NCBI GenBank assembly: GCA_003242035.1
Contig: QBMC01000004.1
Location: forward strand, 1-64,000
Source of the DNA: Nodosilinea foveolarum
Lineage (GTDB): Bacteria > Cyanobacteriota > Cyanobacteriia > Phormidesmidales > Phormidesmidaceae
DNA: 64,000 bases
Reading direction: 5' to 3'
In this document: positions 43,086 through 53,371 of the stretch, piece after piece
How the letters are laid out: each line of letters begins with the position of its first letter
How positions within the stretch are numbered: position 1 is the stretch's first letter
Position numbers and translations under genes: made by a program
Notes under the pieces: model-generated
Told to the model about the DNA's origin: nothing
What the model saw: only the letters and a program-made list of their open reading frames with translations
Database searches by the model: none

Positions 43086-46000
43086 ATGTCTGCTCCAATT
43101 CATCGCGCCGTTCTGATTGTGGAAGGCAGCTTAGAAAATCGCGAGCTATATCGACGGTACTTACTGAGCGATACTCCGCAGGAGTGGCCTTGCCATCGCA
43201 CATACGACTACAAAATTACAGCAGCCAGCTCGGGCGTAGAAGGATTGAAGTTATGGCAACAGAACCCGCCAGATGTGCTGCTGCTCGATTGCGATCTGCC
43301 CGATCTTGAGGGGTCAGCATTCATTGCGGCCTTGCCAGAACAGCAGCCACCCTTGCCTATTGTGATGATGGCGGATATAGGACGCGACGCGATCGCCCTC
43401 CAATCCATTCAAGCAGGCGCACAGGATTATCTGATTAAGGAACACCTGACGCCAGAACGGTTGCAGCTCACGCTGAATCGGGTCATGCAAATAACTGAGC
43501 TAGAAGCCGAACTGCACAGCCAGACAGAAAAATGTTGGTTGGATCAAAAACAATCGGCTGGCGCATTGCAAGAGAGCGAGATGCGCTTTCGTCAGCTAGC
43601 GGAAAATATTAATGCCGTTTTGTGGATTAGAGAAGAACCGGAGGGCCGGGTTTATTACGTTAGCGCTGCCTACGAGCGTCTGTGGGGATGGTCGCCGCGA
43701 GAGCTATATGAAGATGGCTCACTTTGGATAACGCATATTCATCCTGATGATCGCGATAGGGCAGTGCAATCTTTTCGGTGCAAAGCCGCCGCTGGTCAAT
43801 TTGATGAAGAGTACCGCATTGTTTTAGATGATGGCACAGTTCGTTGGGTGCGCGATCGCTGCGTCCCAGTGCGAGATGAAGCTGGACAGATCTATAGATT
43901 TACCGGCATTGCTGAAGATATTACCGAGCGGGTGGAAGCAAGAGCAGCCTTACAGCAAAGCGAGGAGTTTAAGAACCGCGTTTTAGAAAGCAGCAGTGAC
44001 TGCATTAAAGTCCTTGATCTGGACGCCAGACTTTTGTATATGAACGCGGGGGGCATGTGTCGGTTGGAAATTGACGACCTGGCTCCCTACTTAAATTCCG
44101 ATTGGCTGGGGTCGTGGCAAGGCGACTATCGACCGGCAGCAGAGGCGGCCTTTGTAGCGGCAAAAGCTGGCGAAGTGGGCAGATTTCGAGGCTTTTATCC
44201 GACGGTTAAAGGCAAGCCTAAGTGGTGGGATGTGGTGCTCTCGCCGATTCGCGATCGCACTGGGCAAGTCACACAAGTTTTATCGACTTCGCGAGATGTG
44301 AGCGATCGCAAGCAGGCCCAGCTCGATTTGCAAGCGCAAACGAAGCTACTACAAGTTATTATCGGCAGCATTGGCGATGGGTTAGTAGCGGTCAATCAGC
44401 AGGGAGAATTTACTCTTTTCAACGAAGCGGCTCAGCGGATGTTCGGGCCACTCTCGAACGACGAATCGCATCAGGACTGGTCAAAAATTTACGGATTGTT
44501 TTTACCCGACCAGCAGACGCTTTTTCCGAGCGAACGGCTACCTTTATTCAGAGCGATGCAGGGAGACGCGGTCACTGAGGAGATTTTTGTTCGGCGTCAC
44601 TCTCATAGCGAAGGGCGATGGATTAGTATTAGCGGCTATCCGTTAGTAGATGAAGACCATGAAGTGAATGGCGGCATTATCGTTTGCCAGGATATTACGC
44701 AACGCAAGCGCACCGAGGAAGAGCTGCAACAGAAGAATGCCATTTTAGATACGATCAATCAATCTGCGCCTACTCCGATTTTTGTTAAAGATCGGCGAGG
44801 CCGGATGATTTATGCCAATCCAGCTACGCTATCTGTTTTGGGTAAACCGGCTGCTGAGGTAATCGGGCGTTACGATAGCGACTTTTACCCGGCGCTCGAA
44901 GAGGCTGCTAGGGTAATTGAAAACGACCAGCGCATCATGGCTTCGGGGCAGACCGAGGTAGTGGAGGAATCTCCAGATGGCATTCGAACTTTTTTGGGAA
45001 CCAAAACCCCTTACCGCAATCAAGCGGGAGAGGTGATTGGGCTGATTAGCATCTCGAATGACATTACCGAGCGGGTGCAAATTGAGTGCGATCGCGAACG
45101 TATTTTGCAGCAGAAACAGGCCGCTCTTGCAGAGTCGGAGCGCGTTAACCGCATTAAAGATGAGTTTTTGGCGGTGCTTTCTCACGAGCTGCGATCGCCT
45201 CTAAACCCGATTTTGGGCTGGGCAAAACTGCTACAAACTCGCCAACTCGACGAAACCAAAACCCGCACCGGCTTAGAAACCATCGAGCGTAATGCCAAAG
45301 CGCAATGTCAGCTCATTGACGATTTGCTTGATATGGCGCGCGTCCTGCGTGGCAAACTGACCCTCAATACCCTCCCGGTCGATTTGTCAGCGGCGGTTGA
45401 AGGCGCAATTGATACGGTGCAGACAGCCGCCGCCGCCAAGTCCATCCAAATCCATACGGCGATTTCTGAGGTGGGACAAGTCTCAGGCGATGCCGTTCGG
45501 CTCCAGCAAATCGTTTGGAACTTACTGACTAACGCCGTTAAATTTACACCCAGCGGCGGGCGCGTCGAGGTTGCCTTAACGCAAGCCAACGGCTTCGCTC
45601 AAATTAGCGTCACAGACACTGGCAAAGGCATTAGCCCAAGCTTTTTACCTCATATTTTTGAGTCATTCCGCCAGCAAGACGCTTCGATCACTCGTCAACA
45701 TGGCGGGCTAGGGCTGGGAATGGCGATTGTTTACCAACTGGTTGAGGCTCACGGCGGCACCATTACCGCCAAAAGTTTAGGCGAGGACAAAGGATCTACG
45801 TTTACCGTCAGGCTGCCTTTGCTGCACAGCTCCTCACCGGCTGAACTAGCCAATCCGCTGACCGCACAGCCGCTAGATCTCGCTGGCATCCGAGCGCTCA
45901 TTATCGACAACGAACCCGATAGCCTCGAACTGCTCTTGATTGTATTGACTCAGGCTGGCGCTGAGGTTTTTACGGCTACCTCTGCGGCTGAATTTATGGC

Positions 46001-46253
46001 GGCTATCGACTCATTTCAGCCGGCTGTGATGGTGAGCGATGTAGGTATGCCAGGAATTGATGGCTATACGTTAATTCAGCAGGTGCGAGCATTATCTTCA
46101 GATCGGGGTAGGCGAGTTCCGGCGATCGCGCTAACGGCCTACGCAAGCGAAGCCGACCGGCAGCAGGCGATTTTAGCAGGCTTTGATAAACACGTGGCCA
46201 AGCCTATAGAACCCGAGCAATTGATAGCGGCGATCGCAGACTTATTGAATTAG
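43086..46253 (+). CDS. hybrid sensor histidine kinase: REC - multiple PAS - HisKA - HATPase_c - REC
   Basis: N-terminal REC (LLLDCDLPDLEG), PAS/PAC segments (ITERVEARAAL, VSDRKQAQLDL, ITQRKRTEEEL, ITERVQIECDR), H-box VLSHELRSPLNPILGW, G boxes DTGKGISPSFLPHIFESF and GGLGLGMAIV, C-terminal REC VSDVGMPGIDGY. Confidence 0.95.
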   Translation: MSAPIHRAVLIVEGSLENRELYRRYLLSDTPQEWPCHRTYDYKITAASSGVEGLKLWQQNPPDVLLLDCDLPDLEGSAFIAALPEQQPPLPIVMMADIGRDAIALQSIQAGAQDYLIKEHLTPERLQLTLNRVMQITELEAELHSQTEKCWLDQKQSAGALQESEMRFRQLAENINAVLWIREEPEGRVYYVSAAYERLWGWSPRELYEDGSLWITHIHPDDRDRAVQSFRCKAAAGQFDEEYRIVLDDGTVRWVRDRCVPVRDEAGQIYRFTGIAEDITERVEARAALQQSEEFKNRVLESSSDCIKVLDLDARLLYMNAGGMCRLEIDDLAPYLNSDWLGSWQGDYRPAAEAAFVAAKAGEVGRFRGFYPTVKGKPKWWDVVLSPIRDRTGQVTQVLSTSRDVSDRKQAQLDLQAQTKLLQVIIGSIGDGLVAVNQQGEFTLFNEAAQRMFGPLSNDESHQDWSKIYGLFLPDQQTLFPSERLPLFRAMQGDAVTEEIFVRRHSHSEGRWISISGYPLVDEDHEVNGGIIVCQDITQRKRTEEELQQKNAILDTINQSAPTPIFVKDRRGRMIYANPATLSVLGKPAAEVIGRYDSDFYPALEEAARVIENDQRIMASGQTEVVEESPDGIRTFLGTKTPYRNQAGEVIGLISISNDITERVQIECDRERILQQKQAALAESERVNRIKDEFLAVLSHELRSPLNPILGWAKLLQTRQLDETKTRTGLETIERNAKAQCQLIDDLLDMARVLRGKLTLNTLPVDLSAAVEGAIDTVQTAAAAKSIQIHTAISEVGQVSGDAVRLQQIVWNLLTNAVKFTPSGGRVEVALTQANGFAQISVTDTGKGISPSFLPHIFESFRQQDASITRQHGGLGLGMAIVYQLVEAHGGTITAKSLGEDKGSTFTVRLPLLHSSSPAELANPLTAQPLDLAGIRALIIDNEPDSLELLLIVLTQAGAEVFTATSAAEFMAAIDSFQPAVMVSDVGMPGIDGYTLIQQVRALSSDRGRRVPAIALTAYASEADRQQAILAGFDKHVAKPIEPEQLIAAIADLLN

Positions 46254-46267
46254 CCATCAGTTGCTCC

Positions 46268-46468
46268 CTACAAATCCATGTTGGCGCGCGCGTCTTTGAC
46301 CGCTGCCATAAAGGAAAGCACAGTCGCTGGAATGCTAATGGCCAGCGTTACGGCAGTTGGCACGGTGCCCCAGTTGGGATCGCCAGAAGATAGCTCGAAC
46401 ATAGAGCCGACAGCAGAGATCGCAGCTAGACAGGCTATTCCTAGATAGGCACCACTTTTTGGGGTCAC
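46268..46468 (-). CDS. small hypothetical membrane protein
   Basis: 66 aa with two hydrophobic segments (YLGIACLAAISAVGSMF, VTLAISIPATVLSFMAAV). Confidence 0.55.
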   Translation of the reverse strand: MTPKSGAYLGIACLAAISAVGSMFELSSGDPNWGTVPTAVTLAISIPATVLSFMAAVKDARANMDL

Positions 46469-46513
46469 TGAATTTTCTCCGGGGTTGAGGACTGCTGTAT
46501 CTAGCTTATCGGG

Positions 46514-47077
46514 CTAGCTTACTTTCTTGACATCTTTGAATTCGAATCCGTGCTTTTTGAGTTCTTGGTTAAGGGCGATCGCATTCTCCACCCTATCCAC
46601 AAACATCACGCCGCTGAGGTGATCCATTTCATGCTGAATGACGCGGGCGACTAAATCATCTACTTTCAGCTTGCGAGGCTTACCGGCCTCGTCTTTAAAG
46701 CTCACTTCAATCGCCGTCGGACGGACAACATCTAGATAAACACCTGGAATACTCAGACAGCCTTCTTGTCCAGTAACCAGCTCGTCGCTGTAGCTAACGA
46801 TCTTAGGATTTACCAGTACCAGCGGTGGCGCAGCCGAATTTTCCGGGTCAGCGTCTACCACTAAAAGCTGTTTGTTCATGCCGACTTGGGGCGCAGCTAA
46901 GCCAATACCATCTTCGCTGTACATGGTCTGCAACATTTGGCGCACCAGTTCGCGCAGGCTATCGTCTACCTTGGCGATCCGTTTGGCTGGCTGACGAAGA
47001 ACGCGATCGCCCAAATAATGAATCGACAGGGGCGGATTCTTCAGCTTTTTCTTTTCAACTTCAATGACAGCGGTCAT
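46514..47077 (-). CDS. def: peptide deformylase
   Basis: GIGLAAPQVG, EGCLSIPG, QHEMDHLSG metal-binding motifs. Confidence 0.98.
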   Translation of the reverse strand: MTAVIEVEKKKLKNPPLSIHYLGDRVLRQPAKRIAKVDDSLRELVRQMLQTMYSEDGIGLAAPQVGMNKQLLVVDADPENSAAPPLVLVNPKIVSYSDELVTGQEGCLSIPGVYLDVVRPTAIEVSFKDEAGKPRKLKVDDLVARVIQHEMDHLSGVMFVDRVENAIALNQELKKHGFEFKDVKKVS

Positions 47078-47325
47078 AGGTGCTCGGAGGAACTAAACGT
47101 TACGAATGAAGGGTTATTTTTATTGTAACAACTCACATTCACTTCGAGTTGATGACCTGGCGGAATACCCGAAGAAACCTATGCAGAAAAGACCGAACCC
47201 GTGCCTAATAGCATCCGTTTTGATATCAACATCCCTTGATACGGGAAAGCTAACAAAGTAAACGGCTCAGCCTGGTATCAGATAGTAGGTAAAGGCGAGC
47301 AGCTACGGAGTTTGACGGCATTCTT

Positions 47326-48234
47326 GTGCTGATGAAATCGCTAACGAAAACGGACTATTTACTGCGCGAAACCCTGCGCGGACTGCGACGCGGCGGCTGG
47401 ATGAACTGGGCAGCGATTAGCACGATGACGGTGCTGCTGTTTTTGTTTGGCGTAAGTTTACAAGCGAGCTGGCAGGTCGAGGGACTGCTCAATCAGTTTG
47501 GATCTCAGCTCGTGATTTCGACTTATTTAGAAAGCGGTGTCGATGCCAGCAGCCTAAGCGGACAGGTGAGCAAGCTTCCCGGCGTTGTGAATGTAGAAGC
47601 CGTGAGTAAAGAGCAGGCTTGGGCTGAGCTAACAGCAGATTTAGGGTTATCGGATGTGTCGAACGCGTCAGCGCAGTTGAAAGGTAATCCGTTAGTGGAT
47701 GAGCTAAAGGTAAAAGCACGGGATGCTCAGGAGGTGCCGCAGCTAGCGGAAACACTAAAAAATATGAGCGGGGTGAATGATGTGCTCTACGTTAGCGAGG
47801 TGATTCAGCAGCTTAGAGAACTCAACCAGGGCTTACGCTGGGTGAGCATGACGGTAGTGAGTTTGCTGAGCCTGACGGCGGTTTCGGTGGTAACGACGAC
47901 CATTCGATTGATTGCGATCGCCCGTCGTCACGAAATAGAAGTTATGCAGCTCGTAGGCGCTACTCGCAACTGGATTTATCTGCCCTTTCTGATTCAGGGA
48001 GCCGCCTTTGGCATCGTCGGGGCTAGCGGCTCCTGGGGACTGCTGCTGCTAGCACAAAAGGCGCTCAAGTCCATCGCGGCTAGCCAACAACCCGCCTTTA
48101 TAGAATTTCTAGTTAACGGACTTCAGCTCACGCCCCGTCAGGGGATCTTGCTGCCGCTAGCACTTGTTGTCTTAGGCACTGGTATTGGACTGGTAGGCAG
48201 CGTTTTAGCCGTGAAAAAAGTTGCCGCTGCGTAG
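47326..48234 (+). CDS. ftsX: cell division ABC-type permease FtsX
   Basis: MNWAAISTMTVLLFLFGVSLQ, IRLIAIARRHEIEVMQLVGATRNWIYLPFLIQGAAFGIVGA. Confidence 0.95.
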   Translation: MLMKSLTKTDYLLRETLRGLRRGGWMNWAAISTMTVLLFLFGVSLQASWQVEGLLNQFGSQLVISTYLESGVDASSLSGQVSKLPGVVNVEAVSKEQAWAELTADLGLSDVSNASAQLKGNPLVDELKVKARDAQEVPQLAETLKNMSGVNDVLYVSEVIQQLRELNQGLRWVSMTVVSLLSLTAVSVVTTTIRLIAIARRHEIEVMQLVGATRNWIYLPFLIQGAAFGIVGASGSWGLLLLAQKALKSIAASQQPAFIEFLVNGLQLTPRQGILLPLALVVLGTGIGLVGSVLAVKKVAAA

Positions 48235-48253
48235 ATCTGTAGAAGACTTAAAA

Positions 48254-48302
48254 CAATACGATTGACCGCAGCAAGCCTTTCTTACTGCGGTCAATCGTAT
48301 TG
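48254..48302 (-). terminator. long perfect hairpin between convergent ftsX and psaC
   Basis: 18-bp perfect stem CAATACGATTGACCGCAG / CTGCGGTCAATCGTATTG with 13-nt loop; on the minus strand it is followed by TTTT, consistent with a psaC terminator. Confidence 0.8.
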
Positions 48303-48323
48303 GCTAAAATAGCTGAGTCTGAG

Positions 48324-48587
<264 letters not shown>

Positions 48588-48969
48588 TTATTATTTCACA
48601 CTCGCCAGTCGTCTGAAATCAGTCGTCTGAAACTGTCTAGCAGATGACGTGCGAACAAGGGTTCTCTAACCTTCTCAAGAGTTTATCTCTCACCCTGTTT
48701 CCATAAACCTTAGGTAAGTAAAAATTTATGGAACGTAATATTGCCGCCTCCTTAGGAGCTAGCAGCGTTGGGTTGATCGCAAGCGTATAGATAGCCAGAG
48801 CAAACAAGAGGGTCACGCTTTCCTATAAGATGATGGGAACTTAAATCGGGGATTGCTTGGTCACAGTCGCAGTAGCTGCTGTTGGCTTGCAGGCTTCGTG
48901 TCCTGCGATCGCATCCACATTTAGGTATTTTTTTGCGCTTTTTGCCGCTGTTTGAAGGTAAGTACAGTA

Positions 48970-49206
48970 ATGAGTGACGATATTTTAGGAAAAGTTCAGA
49001 AGATTGTTTCTGAGCAGTTGGGTGTAGATGAGGCGGAGGTCAAGCCCGAAGCTAGTTTCGCGAACGATTTGGGCGCTGACTCTCTCGACACCGTGGAGCT
49101 GGTGATGGCACTAGAAGAAGAATTTGACATCGAGATTCCAGACGAAGCGGCGGAAAATATCAGCACCGTTCAATCCGCTGTGGACTTCATCAACTCTAAA
49201 AAGTAG
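48970..49206 (+). CDS. acpP: acyl carrier protein
   Basis: [52 protein letters not shown] (phosphopantetheine GADSLD); the track ORF starts upstream at a TTG (48952). Confidence 0.98.
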   Translation: MSDDILGKVQKIVSEQLGVDEAEVKPEASFANDLGADSLDTVELVMALEEEFDIEIPDEAAENISTVQSAVDFINSKK

Positions 49207-49313
49207 ATAGTCGTTACTTAGGATTTTGCCCGTTGCTCTGTTGACTGAGCTACGTTTGCTCGAACTGCATGGCTTCGGGCAAATTTCTTGATTTATACTA
49301 TTTACAGAAGCGA

Positions 49314-49350
49314 GCGTAAAGCCCACCTCTTTTAAGGGTGGGCTTTACGC
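49314..49350. other. 14-bp perfect hairpin in the acpP-fabF spacer
   Basis: GCGTAAAGCCCACC-tcttttaag-GGTGGGCTTTACGC; acpP terminator or left-end hairpin of a decayed IS200/IS605 element. Confidence 0.7.
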
Positions 49351-49518
49351 CGGTGAGTGATAGCGAACAATCTATGTTCATCAAGCTTCACAGCGATTTA
49401 ATATCATTTTTGGTAGAATCGAGATATCGAGTACAGGCTGAAAACCGCTAGCAGATTAAGACTAATATCACCGGCTAGGAAGGAGTAATGCTCAGAGGGC
49501 AAGGAAAATCCTCTCTAA

Positions 49519-49785
49519 AAACCTAGTTTCCTCATCCGAAACGCAACCCAGACAAGTTCACGTTTTCAGTTCAAATTTGTACGGCGGGGCACGCCGAAAC
49601 AAGCCTGCTTGCAGGTAAACGCTTTTGGAGAGATCGCCCTCTGGGATTTTGTAAATCAGGCTAGATACTCGCTCAATGAGTGGTGTTTCCGGTTTGAAGA
49701 CTGCCAGCAATGGATGCAAAAGATTAAGGCTTCTCGCTGAATTAAGAATCCCATCGGCTTCAGCCGTGGGAGTGTCAAACAGAAA
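49519..49785 (+). pseudogene. probable tnpB (IS200/IS605 OrfB) 3'-terminal remnant with right-end hairpin
   Basis: Hand translation of frame 49519-49737: ...RRGTPKQACLQVNAFGEIALWDFVNQARYSLNEWCFRFEDCQQWMQKIKASR*, followed by GAATCCCATCGGCTTCAGCCGTGGGAGTGTCAA, resembling the conserved RE/omegaRNA 3'-end hairpin of cyanobacterial IS200/IS605 elements. Confidence 0.5.
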
Positions 49786-49830
49786 CGTATTGCTACTCCC
49801 AAACCTGCCCGTAGAACTGTCCGTAGAATT

Positions 49831-51081
49831 ATGGCTGACTCAAATAAGAAGCGTGTTGTAATCACCGGGATGGGTGCGATTACCCCTATTGGTAACACCC
49901 TGACAGACTACTGGCAGGGGCTGATGAACGCTAAAAATGGGATTGGCCCGGTGACGGCTTTTGATGCATCTGCGCACGGGAGCCAGATTGCCGGTGAGGT
50001 AAAGGGCTTCAATCCGCTGGAATATATGGATCGTAAGGATGCTAAGCGGTCGGCGCGGTTTGCTCATTTTGCGATCGCCAGTAGCAAACAGGCCCTGGCC
50101 GACGCCAAGCTAGAAATTACCGACCTCAACGCCGAGCAAATTGGCGTGATGATTGGCACGGGCATTGGCGGCATTCAGGTGATGGAAGAGCAGCAGGAAA
50201 TTTACTTGAGCAAAGGCCCAAGTCGCTGTAGCCCGTTCATGATTCCGATGATGATTGCGAATATGGCGGCAGGCTTAACGGCCATACAGGTCGGCGCAAA
50301 AGGCCCTAACTCCTGTGCGGTAACGGCTTGCGCAGCGGGTTCTAACGCGATTGGCGATGCTTTTCGGCTAGTGCAAAATGGCTATGCTCAGGCCATGATT
50401 TCGGGAGGAACCGAGTCGGCTGTAACGCCGTTAACGTTCGCTGGTTTTTCGTCCATGCGGGCGATGTCTACTCGCAATGACGATCCGACCCGTGCTAGCC
50501 GCCCGTTTGATCGTGATCGCGATGGCTTCGTTTTAGGCGAAGGCTGCGGCATTTTAATTTTGGAAGAGCTAGAACATGCCTTGAGTCGCGGCGCTCGCAT
50601 TTACGCTGAAATGGTGGGCTACGGCATGAGCTGCGATGCCTACCATATGACTGGGATAGCGCCGGGCGGAGAAGGCGCTGTGAGAGCGATTCGGATGGCC
50701 CTCAAAGATGGCGATTTGTTACCAACCGATGTGAGCTACGTAAATGCGCATGGTACAAGCACTCCGGTTAACGATCCTAACGAGACCGCCGCGATTAAAT
50801 CAGTCTTGGGTGACCACGCTTATAAAATTACCGTTAGCTCAACTAAGAGCATGACGGGTCACTTGCTAGGTGGTTCTGGGGGCATCGAAGGCGTAGCGGC
50901 GGTGATGGCCGTGGTGAATGACCAAGTGCCGCCCACCATCAATTTAGAAAATCCTGACCCTGAGTGTGACCTCGATTATGTAGCCCATCAGAGTAGAAAG
51001 CAGCTTGTTAATGTCGCGCTTTCAAATTCGTTTGGCTTCGGCGGTCACAACGTCACGCTGGCCTTTAAGAAGTACCCGTGA
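49831..51081 (+). CDS. fabF: beta-ketoacyl-ACP synthase II
   Basis: KRVVITGMGAITPIGNTLTDYWQGL, active-site TACAAGSNAIGDAF, VNAHGTSTPVND, KSMTGHLLGGSGGIEG. Confidence 0.98.
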   Translation: MADSNKKRVVITGMGAITPIGNTLTDYWQGLMNAKNGIGPVTAFDASAHGSQIAGEVKGFNPLEYMDRKDAKRSARFAHFAIASSKQALADAKLEITDLNAEQIGVMIGTGIGGIQVMEEQQEIYLSKGPSRCSPFMIPMMIANMAAGLTAIQVGAKGPNSCAVTACAAGSNAIGDAFRLVQNGYAQAMISGGTESAVTPLTFAGFSSMRAMSTRNDDPTRASRPFDRDRDGFVLGEGCGILILEELEHALSRGARIYAEMVGYGMSCDAYHMTGIAPGGEGAVRAIRMALKDGDLLPTDVSYVNAHGTSTPVNDPNETAAIKSVLGDHAYKITVSSTKSMTGHLLGGSGGIEGVAAVMAVVNDQVPPTINLENPDPECDLDYVAHQSRKQLVNVALSNSFGFGGHNVTLAFKKYP

Positions 51082-51221
51082 AAAATAGACATCCCCTTTG
51101 ATAGGTATAATGACCTAACAAAACTTCTTAAACATTTGTTTAGGATGGCCTCAACATTTTTTTGAGAGTCATCTAAGTCGCTATTGTTTAAGAATCCGCC
51201 CTCTCAATAAAAAAGAAGACT

Positions 51222-53228
51222 ATGGCTGTTGCAACTCAATCGATTGAAACACTATGTATTAACTCCATTAGATTTCTGGCTATCGATGCTGTTAACAAGT
51301 CGAAGTCTGGACACCCTGGACTGCCGATGGGTGCGGCTCCCATGTCTTTTGTATTGTGGGATAAGTTCATCCGCCACAATCCGAAAAATCCCAAATGGTT
51401 TAACCGTGATCGCTTTGTCCTTTCGGCAGGTCACGGTTGCATGTTGCAATACGCCATGCTCTACCTCACGGGCTACGACAGCGTCAGCATTGACGACATC
51501 AAGCAGTTCCGTCAGTGGGGTTCTTCCACCCCTGGGCACCCCGAAAACTTTGAGACAGCAGGCGTAGAAGTCACCACTGGGCCGCTCGGCCAGGGCATTT
51601 GTAACGCGGTAGGCATCGCAATGGCCGAAGCGCATATGGCAGCTAAGTTTAACAAGCCTGACTGCAAGATCGTAGATCACTACACCTACACCATCACGGG
51701 TGACGGCTGCCATATGGAGGGCATTTCGGGTGAGGCTTGCTCTTTGGCGGGTCATCTGGGCCTGGGCAAACTGATTGCGCTCTACGACGACAACCACATT
51801 TCGATTGATGGCTCTACGGATATTGCTTTTACTGAAGACGTGAGTAAGCGCTTTGAAGCTTACGGCTGGCATGTGCTGCATGTAGAAGAGGGCAATAGCG
51901 ATTTAGATAGTATTGAGAAGGCGATCGCCGAAGCTAAAAAGGTCACCGACAAGCCCACGATGATTAAAGTCACAACCACTATTGGCTATGGTTCGCCTAA
52001 TCGAGCCGGGACTGGCGGCATTCATGGTGCGATGCTCGACGTAGAAGAAACCGAAGCCACTAGAGAAAATCTAGACTGGAAGTACGACCACTTTGAAATC
52101 CCAGAAGACGCCCTAAAGCGCTACCGTCAAGCCATTGACAAAGGCGCTGAAGCCGAGGGCGAGTGGGAAAGCCTGCTTTCTACCTACCGCGATAAATACG
52201 CCGACGAAGCCAAAGAATTCGAGCGGATGCTATCTGGCAAGCTGCCCGACGGTTGGGAAGATGCGCTGCCAACCTACAAGCCAGAAGACAAGGCGCTTGC
52301 CACTCGCAAAAACTCTGAGAAAACACTCAACGCACTAGCCCCAGTTCTACCCGAACTCATTGGAGGTTCCGCTGATCTAACCCACTCAAACCTCACCGAG
52401 CTAGAAATCTCCGGCGACTTTCAAAAAGGCGCTTATGAAAATCGCAATATCCATTTCGGCGTGCGCGAGCACGGTATGGGCGCAATTTGTAACGGTATTG
52501 CTCTCTATGGCGGCGGTCTGATTCCTTACTGCGCCACCTTCCTAGTCTTTACCGACTACATGCGCGGCGCAATTCGCCTGTCTGCGCTTTCCGAAGCAGG
52601 CGTCATCTACGTGATGACTCACGACTCCATCGGTCTAGGTGAAGACGGCCCCACGCACCAGCCGGTAGAAACGGTAGCTTCTTTGCGAGCGATTCCTAAT
52701 CTCTACGTCATCCGTCCCGCCGACGGCAACGAAACGTCCGGTGCGTACAAAATTGCCGTCAGCAAGCGCAACGCGCCCACGTTGATGTGCTTCTCTCGTC
52801 AGGGCCTGCGTAACCTTCCTGGCTCCTCAATTGACGCAGTTGCAAAGGGTGCGTACATCATGTCCGACTCCGACGGCACGCCTGAGCTGATTTTGATTGG
52901 TACAGGTAGCGAAGTGGAGCTTTGCGAAGATGCGGCTGAAAAGCTACGTGGCGAAGGCAAGAAAGTTCGCGTGGTCTCCATGCCTTGTTGGAAGCTGTAC
53001 GAAGAGCAGGACATGGCTTACAAAGAGTCTGTGCTGCCTAAGTCGGTGAAGAAGCGTTTGGTGGTAGAAGCCATGAGCAGCTTCGGCTGGGCTAAGTACT
53101 TTGGCGACGAAGGCGATATGATTGCCGTCGATACCTTTGGGGCTTCGGCTCCGGGCGGCGTCATGATGGAGAAGTTTGGCTACACCATCGACAACGTGGT
53201 GTCTCGGGCGAATGCGCTGCTGAAGTAG
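51222..53228 (+). CDS. tkt: transketolase
   Basis: [79 protein letters not shown]. Confidence 0.99.
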   Translation: MAVATQSIETLCINSIRFLAIDAVNKSKSGHPGLPMGAAPMSFVLWDKFIRHNPKNPKWFNRDRFVLSAGHGCMLQYAMLYLTGYDSVSIDDIKQFRQWGSSTPGHPENFETAGVEVTTGPLGQGICNAVGIAMAEAHMAAKFNKPDCKIVDHYTYTITGDGCHMEGISGEACSLAGHLGLGKLIALYDDNHISIDGSTDIAFTEDVSKRFEAYGWHVLHVEEGNSDLDSIEKAIAEAKKVTDKPTMIKVTTTIGYGSPNRAGTGGIHGAMLDVEETEATRENLDWKYDHFEIPEDALKRYRQAIDKGAEAEGEWESLLSTYRDKYADEAKEFERMLSGKLPDGWEDALPTYKPEDKALATRKNSEKTLNALAPVLPELIGGSADLTHSNLTELEISGDFQKGAYENRNIHFGVREHGMGAICNGIALYGGGLIPYCATFLVFTDYMRGAIRLSALSEAGVIYVMTHDSIGLGEDGPTHQPVETVASLRAIPNLYVIRPADGNETSGAYKIAVSKRNAPTLMCFSRQGLRNLPGSSIDAVAKGAYIMSDSDGTPELILIGTGSEVELCEDAAEKLRGEGKKVRVVSMPCWKLYEEQDMAYKESVLPKSVKKRLVVEAMSSFGWAKYFGDEGDMIAVDTFGASAPGGVMMEKFGYTIDNVVSRANALLK

Positions 53229-53249
53229 TCCGTAATGGGTTAAGTGATT

Positions 53250-53287
53250 AAAGGCCCCTGTCAATACGATGTTGACAGGGGCCTTTT
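53250..53287 (+). terminator. rho-independent terminator of tkt
   Basis: AAAGGCCCCTGTCAA-tacgatg-TTGACAGGGGCCTTTT. Confidence 0.88.
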
Positions 53288-53371
53288 AGCTTTTCGAGTT
53301 GCCTGGTTTTTCGCTTTGCCGATCTGTACGTTTTTGTGGCATAGAGTAAGGCGCGATCGCTCCTAGCACCG

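Noticed and set aside
48728-48790. 20-codon ORF MERNIAASLGASSVGLIASV upstream of acpP
   Set aside because: Too short and without an evident ribosome-binding site; could be chance.
51252-51881. 209-aa minus-strand ORF
   Set aside because: Antisense shadow of transketolase; not protein-like.
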